This document shows positions 8,638 through 20,025 of a DNA stretch of 64,000 bases, in pieces (positions within the stretch are counted from its first letter, which is position 1; the number at the start of each line of letters is the position of its first letter). The notes beneath the pieces were generated by a model, which searched no databases, was not told where the DNA came from, and saw only the letters and a list, made by a program, of their open reading frames with translations. The stretch comes from Methanolobus sp. WCC4. Lineage in GTDB: Archaea; Halobacteriota; Methanosarcinia; Methanosarcinales; Methanosarcinaceae. The stretch is taken from assembly GCF_038022665.1 (NCBI RefSeq), contig NZ_CP150629.1:1346480-1410479 (forward strand), given 5' to 3'. The position numbers and the translations under genes were made by a program.

Positions 8638-10365
8638 CTACTCTATACTCATCATTACATCGCCGGACTTTACCGCATCGCCTTCTGCGACAAGTATGGC
8701 CTTAACGGTTCCGCCATGAGGTGCATGGATCGCATTCTCCATCTTCATGGCTTCGATAACACAGACGGTGTCTCCTTCCTCTATGGTATCACCGATCTTA
8801 GCCTTGATCGAGAGTACCATTCCCTGCATGTGACTTGTAACAGCTCCGGGAACTGACTCTGCAGTTTGTTTCCCATCGGCTGATACCACCTGTACTGAAC
8901 CGCCTACAGGATTGACCTTTACAGCGAAGACCTCTCCGTCGATCTCAACTTCATAGTCAGTTGGTATGCCTGATATGTCTGCTGCAGCACATGGGTTCTT
9001 GTTCTCCATGATAGGTGTAAGTTTCTCTTCCTCCAGTTCTCCCTTGAGGAATGCAGGTGCTACTGCAGGATAGAGTGCATATGTAAGGATGTCCTCTTCC
9101 TTCTTCACAAGGCCCATTTCCTCTGCTTCCTTCTTTGCCTTCTCGTATTCCGGCTGGATGAGGTCTGCAGGTCTGCATGTGATAGGTTCTTCGTCTCCGA
9201 TTATCTTTGCGATTATCTCGGCACTGATCTTCTGTGGTGGTCTGCCGTAAAGTCCGCGTACGTAGTCCTTGACTTCCTTTGGGATAACCTTGTATCTCTC
9301 ACCCATCAGCACATTGAGGACTGCCTGGGTACCTACTATCTGGCTGGTAGGTGTGACAAGTGGCGGATATCCAAGTTCTTTACGTACCTGTGGCATTTCC
9401 CTGAGCACGTCATCGAACTTGTCCAGTGCATCCTGTTCCTTGAGTTGTGATACAAGGTTTGAGAGCATGCCTCCCGGGATCTGGTAAAGTAATACATTGG
9501 TATCGATCTGCTCTGAGATCGGGTCAAGTATACAGCGGTACTGTTCCTTTATGTCCTTGAAGTACTGTGAGATCTCAGATATCAGTTCAAGGTCAAGTCC
9601 TGTAGCACGCTTTGTCTCTGCAAGTGCAGCTACGATCGATTCTGTTGGTGGCTGTGATGTTCCCCATGCGAATGGAGAGAGTGCAGTGTCGAGTATGTCA
9701 ACACCTGCTCTGCATGCTGCTGTGTAGCTCATTGGTGCCATACCTGAAGTACAGTGTGCATGCAGGTCCACAGGAAGATTGACCTCTGCCTTGAGTGCCT
9801 TTACAAGATCATATGCCTGTTGAGGGGAAATGAGGCCTGCCATATCCTTGATACAGAGTGAATCACATTCAAGTTCAGCAAGACTTGTTGCGAGCTCGAC
9901 ATATTTGTCGATGGTGTGAACAGGGCTGATGGTATATGCAATGGTACCCTGTACATGTGCTCCTTCCTTCTTAGCAACGGTGATGGCCTTTTCCATGTTA
10001 CGTACATCGTTCACAGCATCGAAAACCCTGAAGATATCGATACCGTTCTCATGGGCCTTCTTCACGAACTTCTCGACCACATCATCGGAATAGTGCCTGT
10101 ATCCTACCAGGTTCTGTCCCCTGAGAAGCATCTGTGCAGGGGTTTCCTTCATGTGTTTCTTGAGCTCTCTCAGCCTTTCCCATGGATCCTCGTTGAGGTA
10201 TCTGATGGAACTGTCAAATGTTGCGCCGCCCCACATCTCTAAAGAATAGTATCCAACTTCATCAAGCTTGTCAACAATTGGGAGCATGTTGCGTGTGCGC
10301 ATCCTTGTGGCAATGAGGGATTGATGCGCATCTCGAAGAATAGTTTCAGTTATTTTTACTTTCAT
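8638..10365 (-). CDS. pycB: Pyruvate carboxylase subunit B (carboxyltransferase plus biotin carrier)
   Basis: 575 residues. The N-terminal TIM barrel (about 1-280) has the carboxyltransferase motif RDAHQSLIATRMRTRNML; the conserved PYC/oxaloacetate decarboxylase middle domain follows, and a C-terminal biotinyl domain contains VIEAMKMENAI, whose central K is biotinylated. It transfers carboxyl from biotin to pyruvate. GGAGG lies just ahead of the ATG. The stop is TAG, one of few in this window; reading through would add only about 14 residues. It is the first gene of the pycB-pycA-birA operon. Sodium-pump subunits are absent, so carboxylase is preferred over decarboxylase. Confidence 0.96.
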   Translation of the reverse strand: MKVKITETILRDAHQSLIATRMRTRNMLPIVDKLDEVGYYSLEMWGGATFDSSIRYLNEDPWERLRELKKHMKETPAQMLLRGQNLVGYRHYSDDVVEKFVKKAHENGIDIFRVFDAVNDVRNMEKAITVAKKEGAHVQGTIAYTISPVHTIDKYVELATSLAELECDSLCIKDMAGLISPQQAYDLVKALKAEVNLPVDLHAHCTSGMAPMSYTAACRAGVDILDTALSPFAWGTSQPPTESIVAALAETKRATGLDLELISEISQYFKDIKEQYRCILDPISEQIDTNVLLYQIPGGMLSNLVSQLKEQDALDKFDDVLREMPQVRKELGYPPLVTPTSQIVGTQAVLNVLMGERYKVIPKEVKDYVRGLYGRPPQKISAEIIAKIIGDEEPITCRPADLIQPEYEKAKKEAEEMGLVKKEEDILTYALYPAVAPAFLKGELEEEKLTPIMENKNPCAAADISGIPTDYEVEIDGEVFAVKVNPVGGSVQVVSADGKQTAESVPGAVTSHMQGMVLSIKAKIGDTIEEGDTVCVIEAMKMENAIHAPHGGTVKAILVAEGDAVKSGDVMMSIE

Positions 10366-10601
10366 GGAAATCCTCCGGGAATCTATAGAATTATGAGTGA
10401 TTATTATAATAGAGAATCATCTAACTCCGTGTCAGATAGAATTGTACTCTATATATCATGTTCTTTTATGTAGTTTCTGGTGATCACTTATATATGCACT
10501 CTACGTAAACAGTAGCCTGATCAAAAAAAGCAATTAAGCGGCAAAATATAATTCAAAGGTATTATCTCATAAACGGATAATTGAAGTTGGATATGACATG
10601 T

Positions 10602-12038
10602 TCAATCATTTGTCTTATCAGCAGATCGTCTTGTTGTTCCCTGTAGTCCCCGGAATGTTCCGGTCTCGTCCACAACCATCCTGGCATATATCTCTATAGG
10701 TACCAGATTCCTTTCCCTGTCATACATGACCGTTTCCATTCTTTTGAATTCGTTGCCAGAACTACTTTTCATGTGCCCGGTCATTATTTTAATCATCCTG
10801 TTCACTTCTGGTTCGGGGAAATGGTCCTGTAACCGCGTTCCAACTATTCCTTCCGGTCCAAAGTCTATTATATCTATGGTAGCATGGTTTGCATAGGTGA
10901 ACACAAGGTTCTCATCCATCTCCCATATACTATCAAGGGTATTCTCTGCAAGAAGTCGGTATTTCTTCTCACTTTCCCTTAGTTTCTCTTCAATTGTCCT
11001 CTGCTCAGTGATGTCCTGAGCAGACCCGATCGCACCTATGATGCTCTCATTTTTATCCTTCAGGGATACATTTGTCCATTTTGTCAGTTTTACCTTTCCC
11101 GAAGGTGTAACTATATTATGTTCACAGTAGATCTCTTCACTACCTTTCATCAGTTTCCTGCATATTTCATATGCCTCTTCTCTTTCCGGTTCGATAATGA
11201 AGGTGTCAATGAAGTTCTTTCCGATCACATCTTCTTTTTTGCATTCAAGAATTTCAAGTCCTTTTTTGTTGATCAGGGTTATCCGTGCATTATTGTCAAT
11301 TACTATAATAAGTACACCAGCAACATTCAGGTAGTTCTGTGTCTTTGAATACTCTTCCTGAAGTTTCTCTTCAGCTATTTTTCGTTCAATGATCTCATTT
11401 TTGAGCATCTCATTAGATCTTTCAAGTTCATATGTTCTTTCAGAAACGAGTTTTTCGAGCTTCTCTTGTTCTTCTTTCAGGGAATTACGGTGATTGATGT
11501 CTTCGGTGATATTCTCCATTATAAGTGTCACACCAGAATCTCCATCCTCAAAGGTAGAAGGAATTATCTTTGTTTTCAGGAAGCAGAGTTCATTGTTAAT
11601 TATGATGTCAAGCATCTCTACCAGTTCATCTCCCTTCATGGCAAGATTTATCTTTTCCAGTAGTGTCCTGTTAGATATCATTGGGGGAAGGATCTCATCG
11701 ATGGATGCGCCAATGATCTCTTTTTTTGGGATGCCGGCAATGTCAGCGAACTTATCATTCGTCTGCACCACTCTGCATTTGTTATCCAGTACTATAATAT
11801 AGTCTGAAGAAAAATCAAGTAATGTGGAAACAGGTATCCTCTGAGAAAGGAAATATACCTTTGCTGTCCCAATGGAATCCATCTCAACGTGTCCGCTTAT
11901 CCTGAGGATCTCAAGGTATTTTGCTACAGTATTCCTGTTAATTCCGATATTTTTGGATATGTCAGTAACACTAAGTCCTCTGGGATTGGCTTTTAGGAGT
12001 TCTTTTATCTTGCCTGTCTCTTCGCGATACTGTTGCAT
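10602..12038 (-). CDS. HTH regulator with three PAS domains
   Basis: 478 residues: an N-terminal winged helix-turn-helix (about 8-65, LSVTDISKNIGINRNTVAKY), PAS 1 (about 72-185), a charged linker helix (185-235), PAS 2 (about 237-345, ending in the PAC-like SIIGAIGSAQDITEQR) and PAS 3 (about 355-470). No histidine kinase, GGDEF or other output domain follows, so DNA binding by the HTH is the likely output. That makes it a one-component sensor-regulator of a type common in Methanosarcinales. The ligand is unknown. It is divergent from the first chemoreceptor gene across 278 bp containing palindromes, so it could control that block. No signal or membrane segment, so cytosolic. Confidence 0.8.
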   Translation of the reverse strand: MQQYREETGKIKELLKANPRGLSVTDISKNIGINRNTVAKYLEILRISGHVEMDSIGTAKVYFLSQRIPVSTLLDFSSDYIIVLDNKCRVVQTNDKFADIAGIPKKEIIGASIDEILPPMISNRTLLEKINLAMKGDELVEMLDIIINNELCFLKTKIIPSTFEDGDSGVTLIMENITEDINHRNSLKEEQEKLEKLVSERTYELERSNEMLKNEIIERKIAEEKLQEEYSKTQNYLNVAGVLIIVIDNNARITLINKKGLEILECKKEDVIGKNFIDTFIIEPEREEAYEICRKLMKGSEEIYCEHNIVTPSGKVKLTKWTNVSLKDKNESIIGAIGSAQDITEQRTIEEKLRESEKKYRLLAENTLDSIWEMDENLVFTYANHATIDIIDFGPEGIVGTRLQDHFPEPEVNRMIKIMTGHMKSSSGNEFKRMETVMYDRERNLVPIEIYARMVVDETGTFRGLQGTTRRSADKTND

Positions 12039-12117
12039 TTATACAACTGTGTGTTTGATGCACATATATACTTGACGGACTGTGATGCTAGTGGTATGCA
12101 GTATTTCCTGTAAGTTT

Positions 12118-12131
12118 CAATACTAGTATTG
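12118..12131. promoter_or_regulatory. 14-bp perfect palindrome, candidate operator
   Basis: CAATACTAGTATTG reads the same on both strands and is followed by GCATCA. It lies between the divergent HTH-PAS regulator and the first chemoreceptor gene. A related site lies at 12256-12271, also followed by GCAT. Confidence 0.4.
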
Positions 12132-12255
12132 GCATCACCTCACAGATCTGGGCGAAACGATTATTATTTTTATATTGTAGATAAATTTATATATTTAAAC
12201 ATTATAATATCCTTTTGCAATGCAAAGCCGCCATTCAATAAGGAGATCTGCTCAA

Positions 12256-12271
12256 CAATATCTCAATATTG
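12256..12271. promoter_or_regulatory. Second related palindrome ahead of the chemoreceptor gene
   Basis: CAATATCTCAATATTG: six-base arms with a four-base centre, followed by GGCATGA like the copy at 12118-12131. It starts 61 bases before the GTG start of the first chemoreceptor, downstream of AT-rich TATA-like sequence (12188-12210). Confidence 0.4.
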
Positions 12272-12316
12272 GCATGAGATCAGTTAGCTTTGTATTTTAT
12301 TCAAGAGGGTGAAAAT

Positions 12317-15300
12317 GTGCTAGGAACAAACGCCAAGCTAAGATCAGAAATTATCAATGTCATCGATGCTATAGGAAATGGTGACCTGGATGTCAGGCTA
12401 TCAGCAAAGGATGGTACTTTAGATGGAAAAGTAGCTGACAGTTTGAACAGCTTACTTGATGATTACATGTCACTAAAGGAAGAAGTAGCTCAGAAAGATG
12501 CGATACTCGTTCAGAAAGCAGATGAGGAAGCTCAGAACCAGCAACTTGCAAATGAGGTGTTGAAACTTATAGATGCGGTGGTCGAGGGTAAACTTGACAT
12601 CCGCGGGGATGTGTCCGGGTACACCGGTCACTGTAACAGGGTCCTCAGTGGTATAAACCAGCTTCTGGATGCTGTGATGGGTCCCTTGAACATTTCTGCC
12701 GAATATATCGATCGTATCTCCAAAGGTGATATTCCTGAGAAGATCACGGATGATTATAAAGGTGATTTCAATGAGATCAAGAACAATCTGAACATGTGTA
12801 TCGATGCCATCAATACACTGGTCGATGATGCCGTGATGCTCGCACAGGCAGGTGTTGAGGGACGCCTTGACACGCGTGCAGATCCCGGCAGGCACAATGG
12901 TGATTTCCGTAAGGTAGTTGAAGGAGTGAACGGTTGCCTTGATGCTTTCATAGGTCCGTTGAATGTTGCTGCGGAATATATCGACCGTATCTCCAAGGGT
13001 GATATCCCACAAAAGATCACAGATTCATACAGTGGTGACTTCAATGAGATCAAGAACAATCTAAACCTCTGTATCGATTCCATTAACTCATTACTGGAGG
13101 AGGCTGAGTTCCTTACTGATGCTGCGATTGAAGGCAAGCTCACTACAAGGGCCGATCCTTCTAAGTTCAGCGGTGAATATGCCAATCTTGTTGAAGGAAT
13201 GAACGATGTGGTTGCTACACTTGTAGGGCATATTGATAATATTCCTGTTCCTTTCATGGTAATTGACAGGGAATACAATGTCAATTATGTTAACAGCAAG
13301 GCAGCAGAGGCTGCAAAACTCTCACCTAATTTCATGGTGGGGACCAAATGTTATGACCATTACAAGACAAATGTCTGTAAGACCGATGGTTGTGTGTGTA
13401 CAAGGTCAATGATCACACAGAATGTTGAACACGGGGAAGCAGTTGCAGATCTCGGACAGGATGTATCTATTAAATGTAGTGGTGTTCCGTTGAAGGACAG
13501 GGAAGGCAAGATCATAGGTTCCCTTGAGATCTTCATGGACCAGACCGAGGTCAAGAATGCCCTTGAGGAATCCGGGTCGAAGGTCGAGCTTCTTAACAGG
13601 ATCCCTGCCCCGGTTGTGGCTGTGGATAAAGAGTTCAATGTATCTTTCATCAATCCTGCCGGTGCGAATGCGGTTGGGAAGTCCACTGCCGAGTGTCAGG
13701 GTATGAAATGTTACGATCTGTTCAATACCCCACATTGTAACACGGATGAATGTAGGGTTGCCAGGGCTATGAGCAATGGCACTGTCTACTCTGCTGACAC
13801 TGTTGCCCATCTTCCTTCCGGAGAGTTGCCTATCCGTTATACTGCAACACCTTTGAGGAACAGCCAGGGTGAGATAATTGGCGGTCTTGAATATGTAATG
13901 GACATGACATCAGAGGTCAATGTGACCAAAGAGGTACTTCAGCTCTCTGACGCAGCCGTTAACGGTAAACTTGATGCTCGTGCCGATGTAAGCAAGTTCG
14001 AAGGTAATCCACGGGATGTAGTCGCAGCTGTCAATGCAACACTTGATGCTTTCATTGGTCCTCTGAATGTTGCCGCAGAATATGTTGACCGCATCTCCAA
14101 GGGTGAGATACCTGAGAAGATCACGGATGAATACAGAGGTGACTTCAATGAGATCAAGAACAACCTCAATCAGTGTATTGACGGTCTGGGTGCGCTTGTT
14201 GAATGTAACAATGTGCTTCATAACACGGCAATCAATGATCTCACTGTAAAAGTAGAGGGTGAATACCAGGGAATATTCGGAGAACTCGCAGATGGGACCA
14301 ATGATGCTTTTGATCACATAGTCCGCATTTTCAATACTACCAAACAGATCGCTGCAGGTGATCTCCAGATGCTCGATGTTTACAGGGGCATTGGGAAAAG
14401 GAGCGAGAACGATGAGTTCCTGCCTGCGTATATCAAGATGATGGGAAGTATCCAGGGTCTTGTGGACCAGTTCGTTTTGCTTGGTGCAGCGGTAGAGGAG
14501 GGTAAGCTCGATCAGAGAGCCGATCCTTCAGGATTCGAAGGAAAGTACAAAGAAGCTATCATGGATGTGAATGCAGCCTTCGATTCTGTCATATCTCCCC
14601 TGAATGTAGCTGCTGAGTACATTGACAGGATATCAAAGGGAGATATTCCTGCTCATATCACTGATACTTACTATGGTGATTTCAACGAGATCAAGAACAA
14701 CATCAATGTATGTATAGATGCTATCAATGCCCTGGTGGATGACTCACAGATGCTTGCAGAGGCAGGTGTCAATGGACAGTTATCAGTGAGGGCTGATGCT
14801 TCAAAGCACGGTGGCGATTTCTATAGGATAGTCGATGGTGTGAACAGGACACTGGATGCAATTGTCGATCCATTTGAAATGGCCTGTACTGTAATAGACG
14901 CCTATTCGGAAGGTGACCTTAATTCCAGGATAACCTCGGAGATGCACGGCGACTTCATTAATGTTGCAAATAAGTTGAATTCTTTCGGAGATGATCTGCA
15001 GGCCCTTATCAGGGATGGCAGTGAGGTTCTCGGGGAGATGGCAAATGACAATCTAACACGTTCAGTATCCGTGCAGGGTGTCGGTGAGTTCAGAGAACTT
15101 ACTGATGGTATTGAAAGTGCCAGGTTATCCCTTAATGATATAGTGTGCCATGTGAAGGATGTAGCAGATATGGTCGTTGACACCGCTAAAGATATGTCTG
15201 CTTCCAGTGCGCATTTAACAATGTCTGCATCAGAGGTCGCCGGTACTGTGGATGAGATATCAAGAGGTTCTCAGGATCAGTCTATGAAGACCGAAGAAGT

Positions 15301-16165
15301 GTCACGTACCATGCAGCATATGACCCAGAGTATACAGAATGTAGCAGCAAACTCACAGAATGCTGCAAAATATTCCAGTGAGTCTAACAAGAAAATGGCT
15401 GATCTTGGTGACCTGACGAGTGACCTGCTCAACAAGATGAATGGAATAAGCCAGGCGGTTTCCAGGTCGGCGGATGTTATCAATAACCTTGAAGATAAAT
15501 CCAGAAGGATCGATGAGATCGTCAACCTTATCACCAATATCGCTGACCAGACGAACCTGCTTGCATTGAATGCCGCTATCGAGGCTGCAAGGGCAGGTGA
15601 GCATGGTCGTGGATTTGCTGTTGTTGCAGATGAGGTCCGAAAACTTGCCGAGGATTCAGGTAATGCTGCCAAGCAGATCGCAGGTCTGATCCAGGAGATC
15701 CAGTCCGGTACAGGTGAGGCTGTAACAGCTATGGAAATGGGTACTGAGGAAGTATCTCTGGGTGCTGAGTCCCTGAACAAGGCTGTCAGTGAGATACAAG
15801 ATATTATCGTTTCAGTTGATAGTGTCACTAAGATGGTTGTCGATGTTGCAGCAGCTTCAGAAGAACAATCCGCTGCCATGGAAGAGATATCTTCTTCTGT
15901 GGAAGAAGTGGCAGCAATATCCGAAGAGACCGCTGCAGGTACAGAAGAGACATCTGCGGCAGTTCAGGAACAGACATCTTCGTTACACGAGCTTGCAAAC
16001 TCTGCCGATGATCTGGCGAATATCGCAAAAGAGATGAAATCGCTTGTTGATAAGTTCAAGATCGAATCAAATTCGGGAAATCAGTCGGGTAACACAAAAG
16101 CAGACTCAGATGGCGATGTACGTCTTTCTGCAAGGATGGATGATACAAATTCTGCATTCATCTGA
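12317..16165 (+). CDS. Soluble chemoreceptor with about 15 HAMP-like modules and two cysteine-bearing PAS domains
   Basis: About 1282 residues with no membrane segment or signal. Roughly six HAMP-like modules come first (to about residue 300; the recurring unit is [18 protein letters not shown] then [11 protein letters not shown]). Two PAS domains follow (about 305-425 and 425-540), then about nine more HAMP-like modules, then a methyl-accepting signalling domain (about 960-1250) with the hairpin tip around [20 protein letters not shown]. The PAS domains share C-x8-C-x4-C (C345, C354, C359 and C465, C474, C479). The start is GTG 12317 with GGGTGAA just before it, matching the second receptor's MLGKN start; the frame is open upstream to TTG 12290. 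It should control a CheA kinase in the cytoplasm; the ligand is unknown. It forms a block with a second receptor, cheW and cheR. Confidence 0.9.
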   Translation: MLGTNAKLRSEIINVIDAIGNGDLDVRLSAKDGTLDGKVADSLNSLLDDYMSLKEEVAQKDAILVQKADEEAQNQQLANEVLKLIDAVVEGKLDIRGDVSGYTGHCNRVLSGINQLLDAVMGPLNISAEYIDRISKGDIPEKITDDYKGDFNEIKNNLNMCIDAINTLVDDAVMLAQAGVEGRLDTRADPGRHNGDFRKVVEGVNGCLDAFIGPLNVAAEYIDRISKGDIPQKITDSYSGDFNEIKNNLNLCIDSINSLLEEAEFLTDAAIEGKLTTRADPSKFSGEYANLVEGMNDVVATLVGHIDNIPVPFMVIDREYNVNYVNSKAAEAAKLSPNFMVGTKCYDHYKTNVCKTDGCVCTRSMITQNVEHGEAVADLGQDVSIKCSGVPLKDREGKIIGSLEIFMDQTEVKNALEESGSKVELLNRIPAPVVAVDKEFNVSFINPAGANAVGKSTAECQGMKCYDLFNTPHCNTDECRVARAMSNGTVYSADTVAHLPSGELPIRYTATPLRNSQGEIIGGLEYVMDMTSEVNVTKEVLQLSDAAVNGKLDARADVSKFEGNPRDVVAAVNATLDAFIGPLNVAAEYVDRISKGEIPEKITDEYRGDFNEIKNNLNQCIDGLGALVECNNVLHNTAINDLTVKVEGEYQGIFGELADGTNDAFDHIVRIFNTTKQIAAGDLQMLDVYRGIGKRSENDEFLPAYIKMMGSIQGLVDQFVLLGAAVEEGKLDQRADPSGFEGKYKEAIMDVNAAFDSVISPLNVAAEYIDRISKGDIPAHITDTYYGDFNEIKNNINVCIDAINALVDDSQMLAEAGVNGQLSVRADASKHGGDFYRIVDGVNRTLDAIVDPFEMACTVIDAYSEGDLNSRITSEMHGDFINVANKLNSFGDDLQALIRDGSEVLGEMANDNLTRSVSVQGVGEFRELTDGIESARLSLNDIVCHVKDVADMVVDTAKDMSASSAHLTMSASEVAGTVDEISRGSQDQSMKTEEVSRTMQHMTQSIQNVAANSQNAAKYSSESNKKMADLGDLTSDLLNKMNGISQAVSRSADVINNLEDKSRRIDEIVNLITNIADQTNLLALNAAIEAARAGEHGRGFAVVADEVRKLAEDSGNAAKQIAGLIQEIQSGTGEAVTAMEMGTEEVSLGAESLNKAVSEIQDIIVSVDSVTKMVVDVAAASEEQSAAMEEISSSVEEVAAISEETAAGTEETSAAVQEQTSSLHELANSADDLANIAKEMKSLVDKFKIESNSGNQSGNTKADSDGDVRLSARMDDTNSAFI

Positions 16166-16456
16166 TGGATGATTGGGGATTTTCTGGCAGGGTTTGATAT
16201 TTTCTATAACTGAATGACCTTGCCAGTAATCTGCGCATAATCATCTCACTTGATATTACTTTTATTAGTCTTTAAAAAATTTTGATAACAAGAGCGAGTT
16301 ATTTTTTAAGGATATATTTTTATATAATTGGGTATAACATTAAATCTGCCTAATTATAATTATACTGAATAGTGTATCGGGTGTAATTTTTTAGCGCAAA
16401 AGTTCAAATGTTGTACATATATGCAGATTTCCGTTTTGATGTTATAGGGTGAAAAC

Positions 16457-19400
16457 ATGTTAGGCAAAAACAATAAAAATAATAAATTGTATCAGGGAAT
16501 AATTGAAGTTCTGGATTCTATTGAGAACGGCAATTCTGGCACAAGGCTGGATATGCAAGCCAGCGGGATAGAAAAAGAGATGGCAGATGCATTGAATGCT
16601 TTTCTGGATAAGGCCACCGGATGGAAGAATGAGGTCGATGAGCAGAAAAGGTCTGTAGAACAAGCTTCTCTTAAGACTGACAGGCTATGCAATGATGTGA
16701 CCGCTGTCTTGGATGCCATTGCCAGCGGTAGTTCTGATACAAGGATGAACTCACAGGCTTCCGGAACTGAAAGAAAGATGGCAGAATCAATGAATGCTTT
16801 TCTGGATAAGGCTGCCGGATGGAAGGAACAGGTCGATGAGCAGAGTAGACTTTCAGAGCAGATCAACCAGCTTGTAGCTTCTACTATCGAAGGTAAGCTC
16901 GATGTTCGCGCTGATCCTGAACTGTTCAGTGGTGAGTTCAAAGAACTTGTCCAGGGGATAAATGAGATGCTTGACTCCATTGTCAGACCATTCAATGCAG
17001 CATCCAAATACGTTGACCGTCTTTCTAAGGGAGATATCCCTCCAAAGATCACAAAGGAATTCAAGGGCGAATATGACGATTTCAAGAATAACCTGAACAT
17101 CTGTGTAGATGCGATCAACGCACTCATCGAGGATTCAGAGAGCCTTGCAATGGCAGGTGCTGAAGGCAGGGTTGATGAACGTGCCGACGCAACACGCCAT
17201 GGTGGCGAGTTCAGGACGATCATAGAGAACCTTAATAACACTCTTGACTCCATTGCAAAACCTCTCAATGAGAGCAATGATGTACTTCTCAAACTGGCAG
17301 TGAATGACTTTGAGACTGCTGTTGAAGGTGAATATAACGGGGTTTTCAATGAAACCGCCACTGCTGTGAATGAAGTACGTAACAGGCTTCTTAACATCCA
17401 GCGTACTTTCGAGTTCATGGCCAGGGGTGACTTCAGTGACCTTGAAAGATATAAACAGGCAGGTAAGCGCTCTGAGAATGATAAGCTCTTGCCATACACT
17501 ATCGGACTTATGGAAACTGTCAAGGGCATGTCCGATGAGTTCATTGAACTTGGTCATGCTACAGAAGACGGTAACCTTGAACACAGGGTCGACCCTTCAA
17601 AGTTCTCCGGTCTTTTCCAGGAAGCTGTCAGTGCTGTAAATGACGCATTCGATGCTGTTGTCGATCCACTTAATGTAGCTGCTGAACATGTTGACCAGAT
17701 ATCAAAAGGTATGATCCCTGAAAAGATCACTGATGAATATAAGGGTGACTTCAATACTATCAAGAACAACATCAATGCATGTATCGATGGTCTTGGTGGT
17801 ATGGTCGAGGCCAACAATGTACTGCAAAAGATGGCAGTTAATGACTTTACTGTAAGCGTTGACGGGGATTTCGAGGGAATCTATGCTGAGGTGGCTCATG
17901 CTACAAATGAAGTACGTAACAGGCTTCTTAACATCCAGCGTACCTTCGAGTTCATGGCCAAGGGTGACTTCAATGACCTTGAAAGATATAAGCAGGCAGG
18001 CAAGCGCTCTGAGAATGACAAACTTCTTCCTTACACTATCAGACTTATGGAAACTGTCAAGGGCATGTCTGACGAGTTCATAGGACTGGGTCATGCCGCA
18101 GAAGCAGGCGATCTGTCATACAGGGTTGATTCTTCACAATTTGCCGGTCTTTTCCAGGAGGCTGTCAGTACTGTAAATGATGCCTTTGATGCTCTTATCG
18201 ATCCACTCAATGTAGCAGCAGATTATGTAGAGATGATCTCTCGTGGAGAGGTTCCTGAGAAGATCACCGATGAATACAATGGAGACTTCAACCATCTCAA
18301 GAACAATATCAATCACTGTATCGATGGTCTTGGTGGTCTTGTAGAGTCCAATGAGATCCTGCAGCTAATGTCCGAGAACGACCACACGAGATCAGTGGAA
18401 GGGGATTACCAGGGAATCTATGCAGAGGTTGCATCTGCTACCAACGGTATCCGTCAGAGACTTCTTACTGTTATGAGTGTCAACAAGAAGATCGCAGTTG
18501 GTGACCTGAGCGACCTTGAGGGACTTAAGAAGGTCGGAAAGCGTTCAGAGAACGACGAGCTGATTCCATGTTATATCTCAATGATGAGCAACATCGAAGG
18601 TATCGTTGATGAGTTCATAAAGCTCGGTAATGCAGCAGAAGCTGGAAACCTTGACTACAGGGCAGATGGTTCTATCTATCAAGGAAGTTTCAATGATGCG
18701 ATCAATACTGTCAATGTAGCCATAGATGCACTTGTTAATCCACTTAATGAGGCAATGAGAATTGTCAATAAGTATTCTGAAGGTGACCTCAATGCAAGGT
18801 TCGGCTTTGAAACAAAGGGTGACTTCAAGGTATTCTCCGGTACCCTCGATGATTTCGGTGCAAACCTGCAGGAGATCATAGCTGATTCATCCACTGTACT
18901 GGAAGCTATATCCAACAATGATCTCAGTCAGGCAGTTTCTGTTCACGGTGTAGGTGACTTCAAGGTGCTTACAGATGGTATCGAGGATACCAGAAGATCA
19001 TTGAACAATGTCGTATCAATGGTCCATGACAGCTCAAGGAATGTCGCGTCAACGGCTGAAGAGATGTCGGCTTCTGTTGAGGAGATGACATCCTCATCAT
19101 ATCAGGTTGCAGACACTGTATCTGAGATATCAAGAGGTGCACAGAGTCAGGCAGCAAAGTCCGAAGAGGTCTCACGTGCAATGGTCGATATGACCATGAC
19201 CGTGCAGGAAGTTGCCACAAATTCACAGAAGGCAGCGGAGAATGCAAAGGAGTCCAATGAACTGATCAACAGTCTCGGTGCAAATGCTAATGATCTTCTT
19301 CTGAAGATGGATTCGATCAAAGAAGCTACCGGTGCATCATCAAATGTCATTATGGAACTTGATGGTAAATCCAAGCAGATCGGTGAGATAGTCAATCTGA

Positions 19401-20011
19401 TCACTAATATTGCAGACCAGACCAACCTGCTTGCACTCAATGCAGCAATTGAGGCAGCACGTGCAGGTGAGCATGGTCGTGGATTTGCAGTGGTTGCGGA
19501 TGAAGTAAGAAAACTTGCTGAGGACTCAGGTAATGCAGCTAAGGAGATATCCGGTCTCATTGGTGAGATCCAGGAAGGAACACATAATGCGGTTACCTCC
19601 ATGCAGCAGGGTTCAGAAGAGGTAGAGGCAGGAGCAACTGCACTTCAGGAAGCTGTTTCTATCATTGAGAGCGTAGTAGAATCAGGAAACACTATAGCAA
19701 ATATGGTTCAGGACATTGCAGCTGCTGCACAGGAACAGTCTGCTTCAATTGAAGAAGTTACATCCTCCATTGAAGAGGTCAGTGCCATTTCCGAGGAATC
19801 TGCAGCAGGAACTGAACAAGCCTCCGCAGCAGTACAGGAACAGAGTGCTACAATGCAGGAACTTTCAAGATCCGCTGAGGACCTTTCCAGCCTTGCAGGT
19901 GATATGAAGCTGGTTGTTGACAAATTCATCCTGGATTCTAACGCATCATCTGGCGGCACCGATGAAATTGAAGCAAAAGATTTTGAAAAGATGGAACATG
20001 CTCTTGTCTGA
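16457..20011 (+). CDS. Soluble poly-HAMP chemoreceptor without sensor domain
   Basis: 1184 residues, no membrane helix. From the N terminus there are two short related modules (residues 10-60 and 78-130, each ending in a FLDK-A-GWK motif), then a chain of about a dozen HAMP-like modules (135-850), then the methyl-accepting signalling domain (about 865-1150) with the same hairpin tip as its neighbour. Unlike the first receptor, it has no PAS domain. A 179-residue unit is tandemly duplicated (DNA copies offset by 537 bp near 17371 and 17908). The start has GGGTGAAAAC directly ahead. It presumably signals to CheA through the CheW encoded 14 bp downstream. Its input is unclear: the HAMP chain itself or a bound partner may act as sensor. 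Confidence 0.9.
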   Translation: MLGKNNKNNKLYQGIIEVLDSIENGNSGTRLDMQASGIEKEMADALNAFLDKATGWKNEVDEQKRSVEQASLKTDRLCNDVTAVLDAIASGSSDTRMNSQASGTERKMAESMNAFLDKAAGWKEQVDEQSRLSEQINQLVASTIEGKLDVRADPELFSGEFKELVQGINEMLDSIVRPFNAASKYVDRLSKGDIPPKITKEFKGEYDDFKNNLNICVDAINALIEDSESLAMAGAEGRVDERADATRHGGEFRTIIENLNNTLDSIAKPLNESNDVLLKLAVNDFETAVEGEYNGVFNETATAVNEVRNRLLNIQRTFEFMARGDFSDLERYKQAGKRSENDKLLPYTIGLMETVKGMSDEFIELGHATEDGNLEHRVDPSKFSGLFQEAVSAVNDAFDAVVDPLNVAAEHVDQISKGMIPEKITDEYKGDFNTIKNNINACIDGLGGMVEANNVLQKMAVNDFTVSVDGDFEGIYAEVAHATNEVRNRLLNIQRTFEFMAKGDFNDLERYKQAGKRSENDKLLPYTIRLMETVKGMSDEFIGLGHAAEAGDLSYRVDSSQFAGLFQEAVSTVNDAFDALIDPLNVAADYVEMISRGEVPEKITDEYNGDFNHLKNNINHCIDGLGGLVESNEILQLMSENDHTRSVEGDYQGIYAEVASATNGIRQRLLTVMSVNKKIAVGDLSDLEGLKKVGKRSENDELIPCYISMMSNIEGIVDEFIKLGNAAEAGNLDYRADGSIYQGSFNDAINTVNVAIDALVNPLNEAMRIVNKYSEGDLNARFGFETKGDFKVFSGTLDDFGANLQEIIADSSTVLEAISNNDLSQAVSVHGVGDFKVLTDGIEDTRRSLNNVVSMVHDSSRNVASTAEEMSASVEEMTSSSYQVADTVSEISRGAQSQAAKSEEVSRAMVDMTMTVQEVATNSQKAAENAKESNELINSLGANANDLLLKMDSIKEATGASSNVIMELDGKSKQIGEIVNLITNIADQTNLLALNAAIEAARAGEHGRGFAVVADEVRKLAEDSGNAAKEISGLIGEIQEGTHNAVTSMQQGSEEVEAGATALQEAVSIIESVVESGNTIANMVQDIAAAAQEQSASIEEVTSSIEEVSAISEESAAGTEQASAAVQEQSATMQELSRSAEDLSSLAGDMKLVVDKFILDSNASSGGTDEIEAKDFEKMEHALV

Positions 20012-20025
20012 TGAGATGATATGAT

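Noticed and set aside
8638-10365. Sodium-pumping oxaloacetate decarboxylase alpha subunit instead of PycB
   Set aside because: No beta or gamma membrane subunit is nearby, while a biotin carboxylase (PycA) follows directly.
12274-12312. 12-codon frame overlapping the first receptor's start as a leader peptide
   Set aside because: No Shine-Dalgarno sequence at a usable distance and no sign of attenuation.
15277-15879. 200-codon minus-strand frame inside the first chemoreceptor
   Set aside because: Serine- and alanine-rich composition typical of the antisense of a coiled-coil signalling domain; no start signals.
16492-17544. 350-codon minus-strand frame inside the second chemoreceptor
   Set aside because: Antisense shadow of HAMP-like repeats; low-complexity leucine/serine content and no ribosome-binding site.
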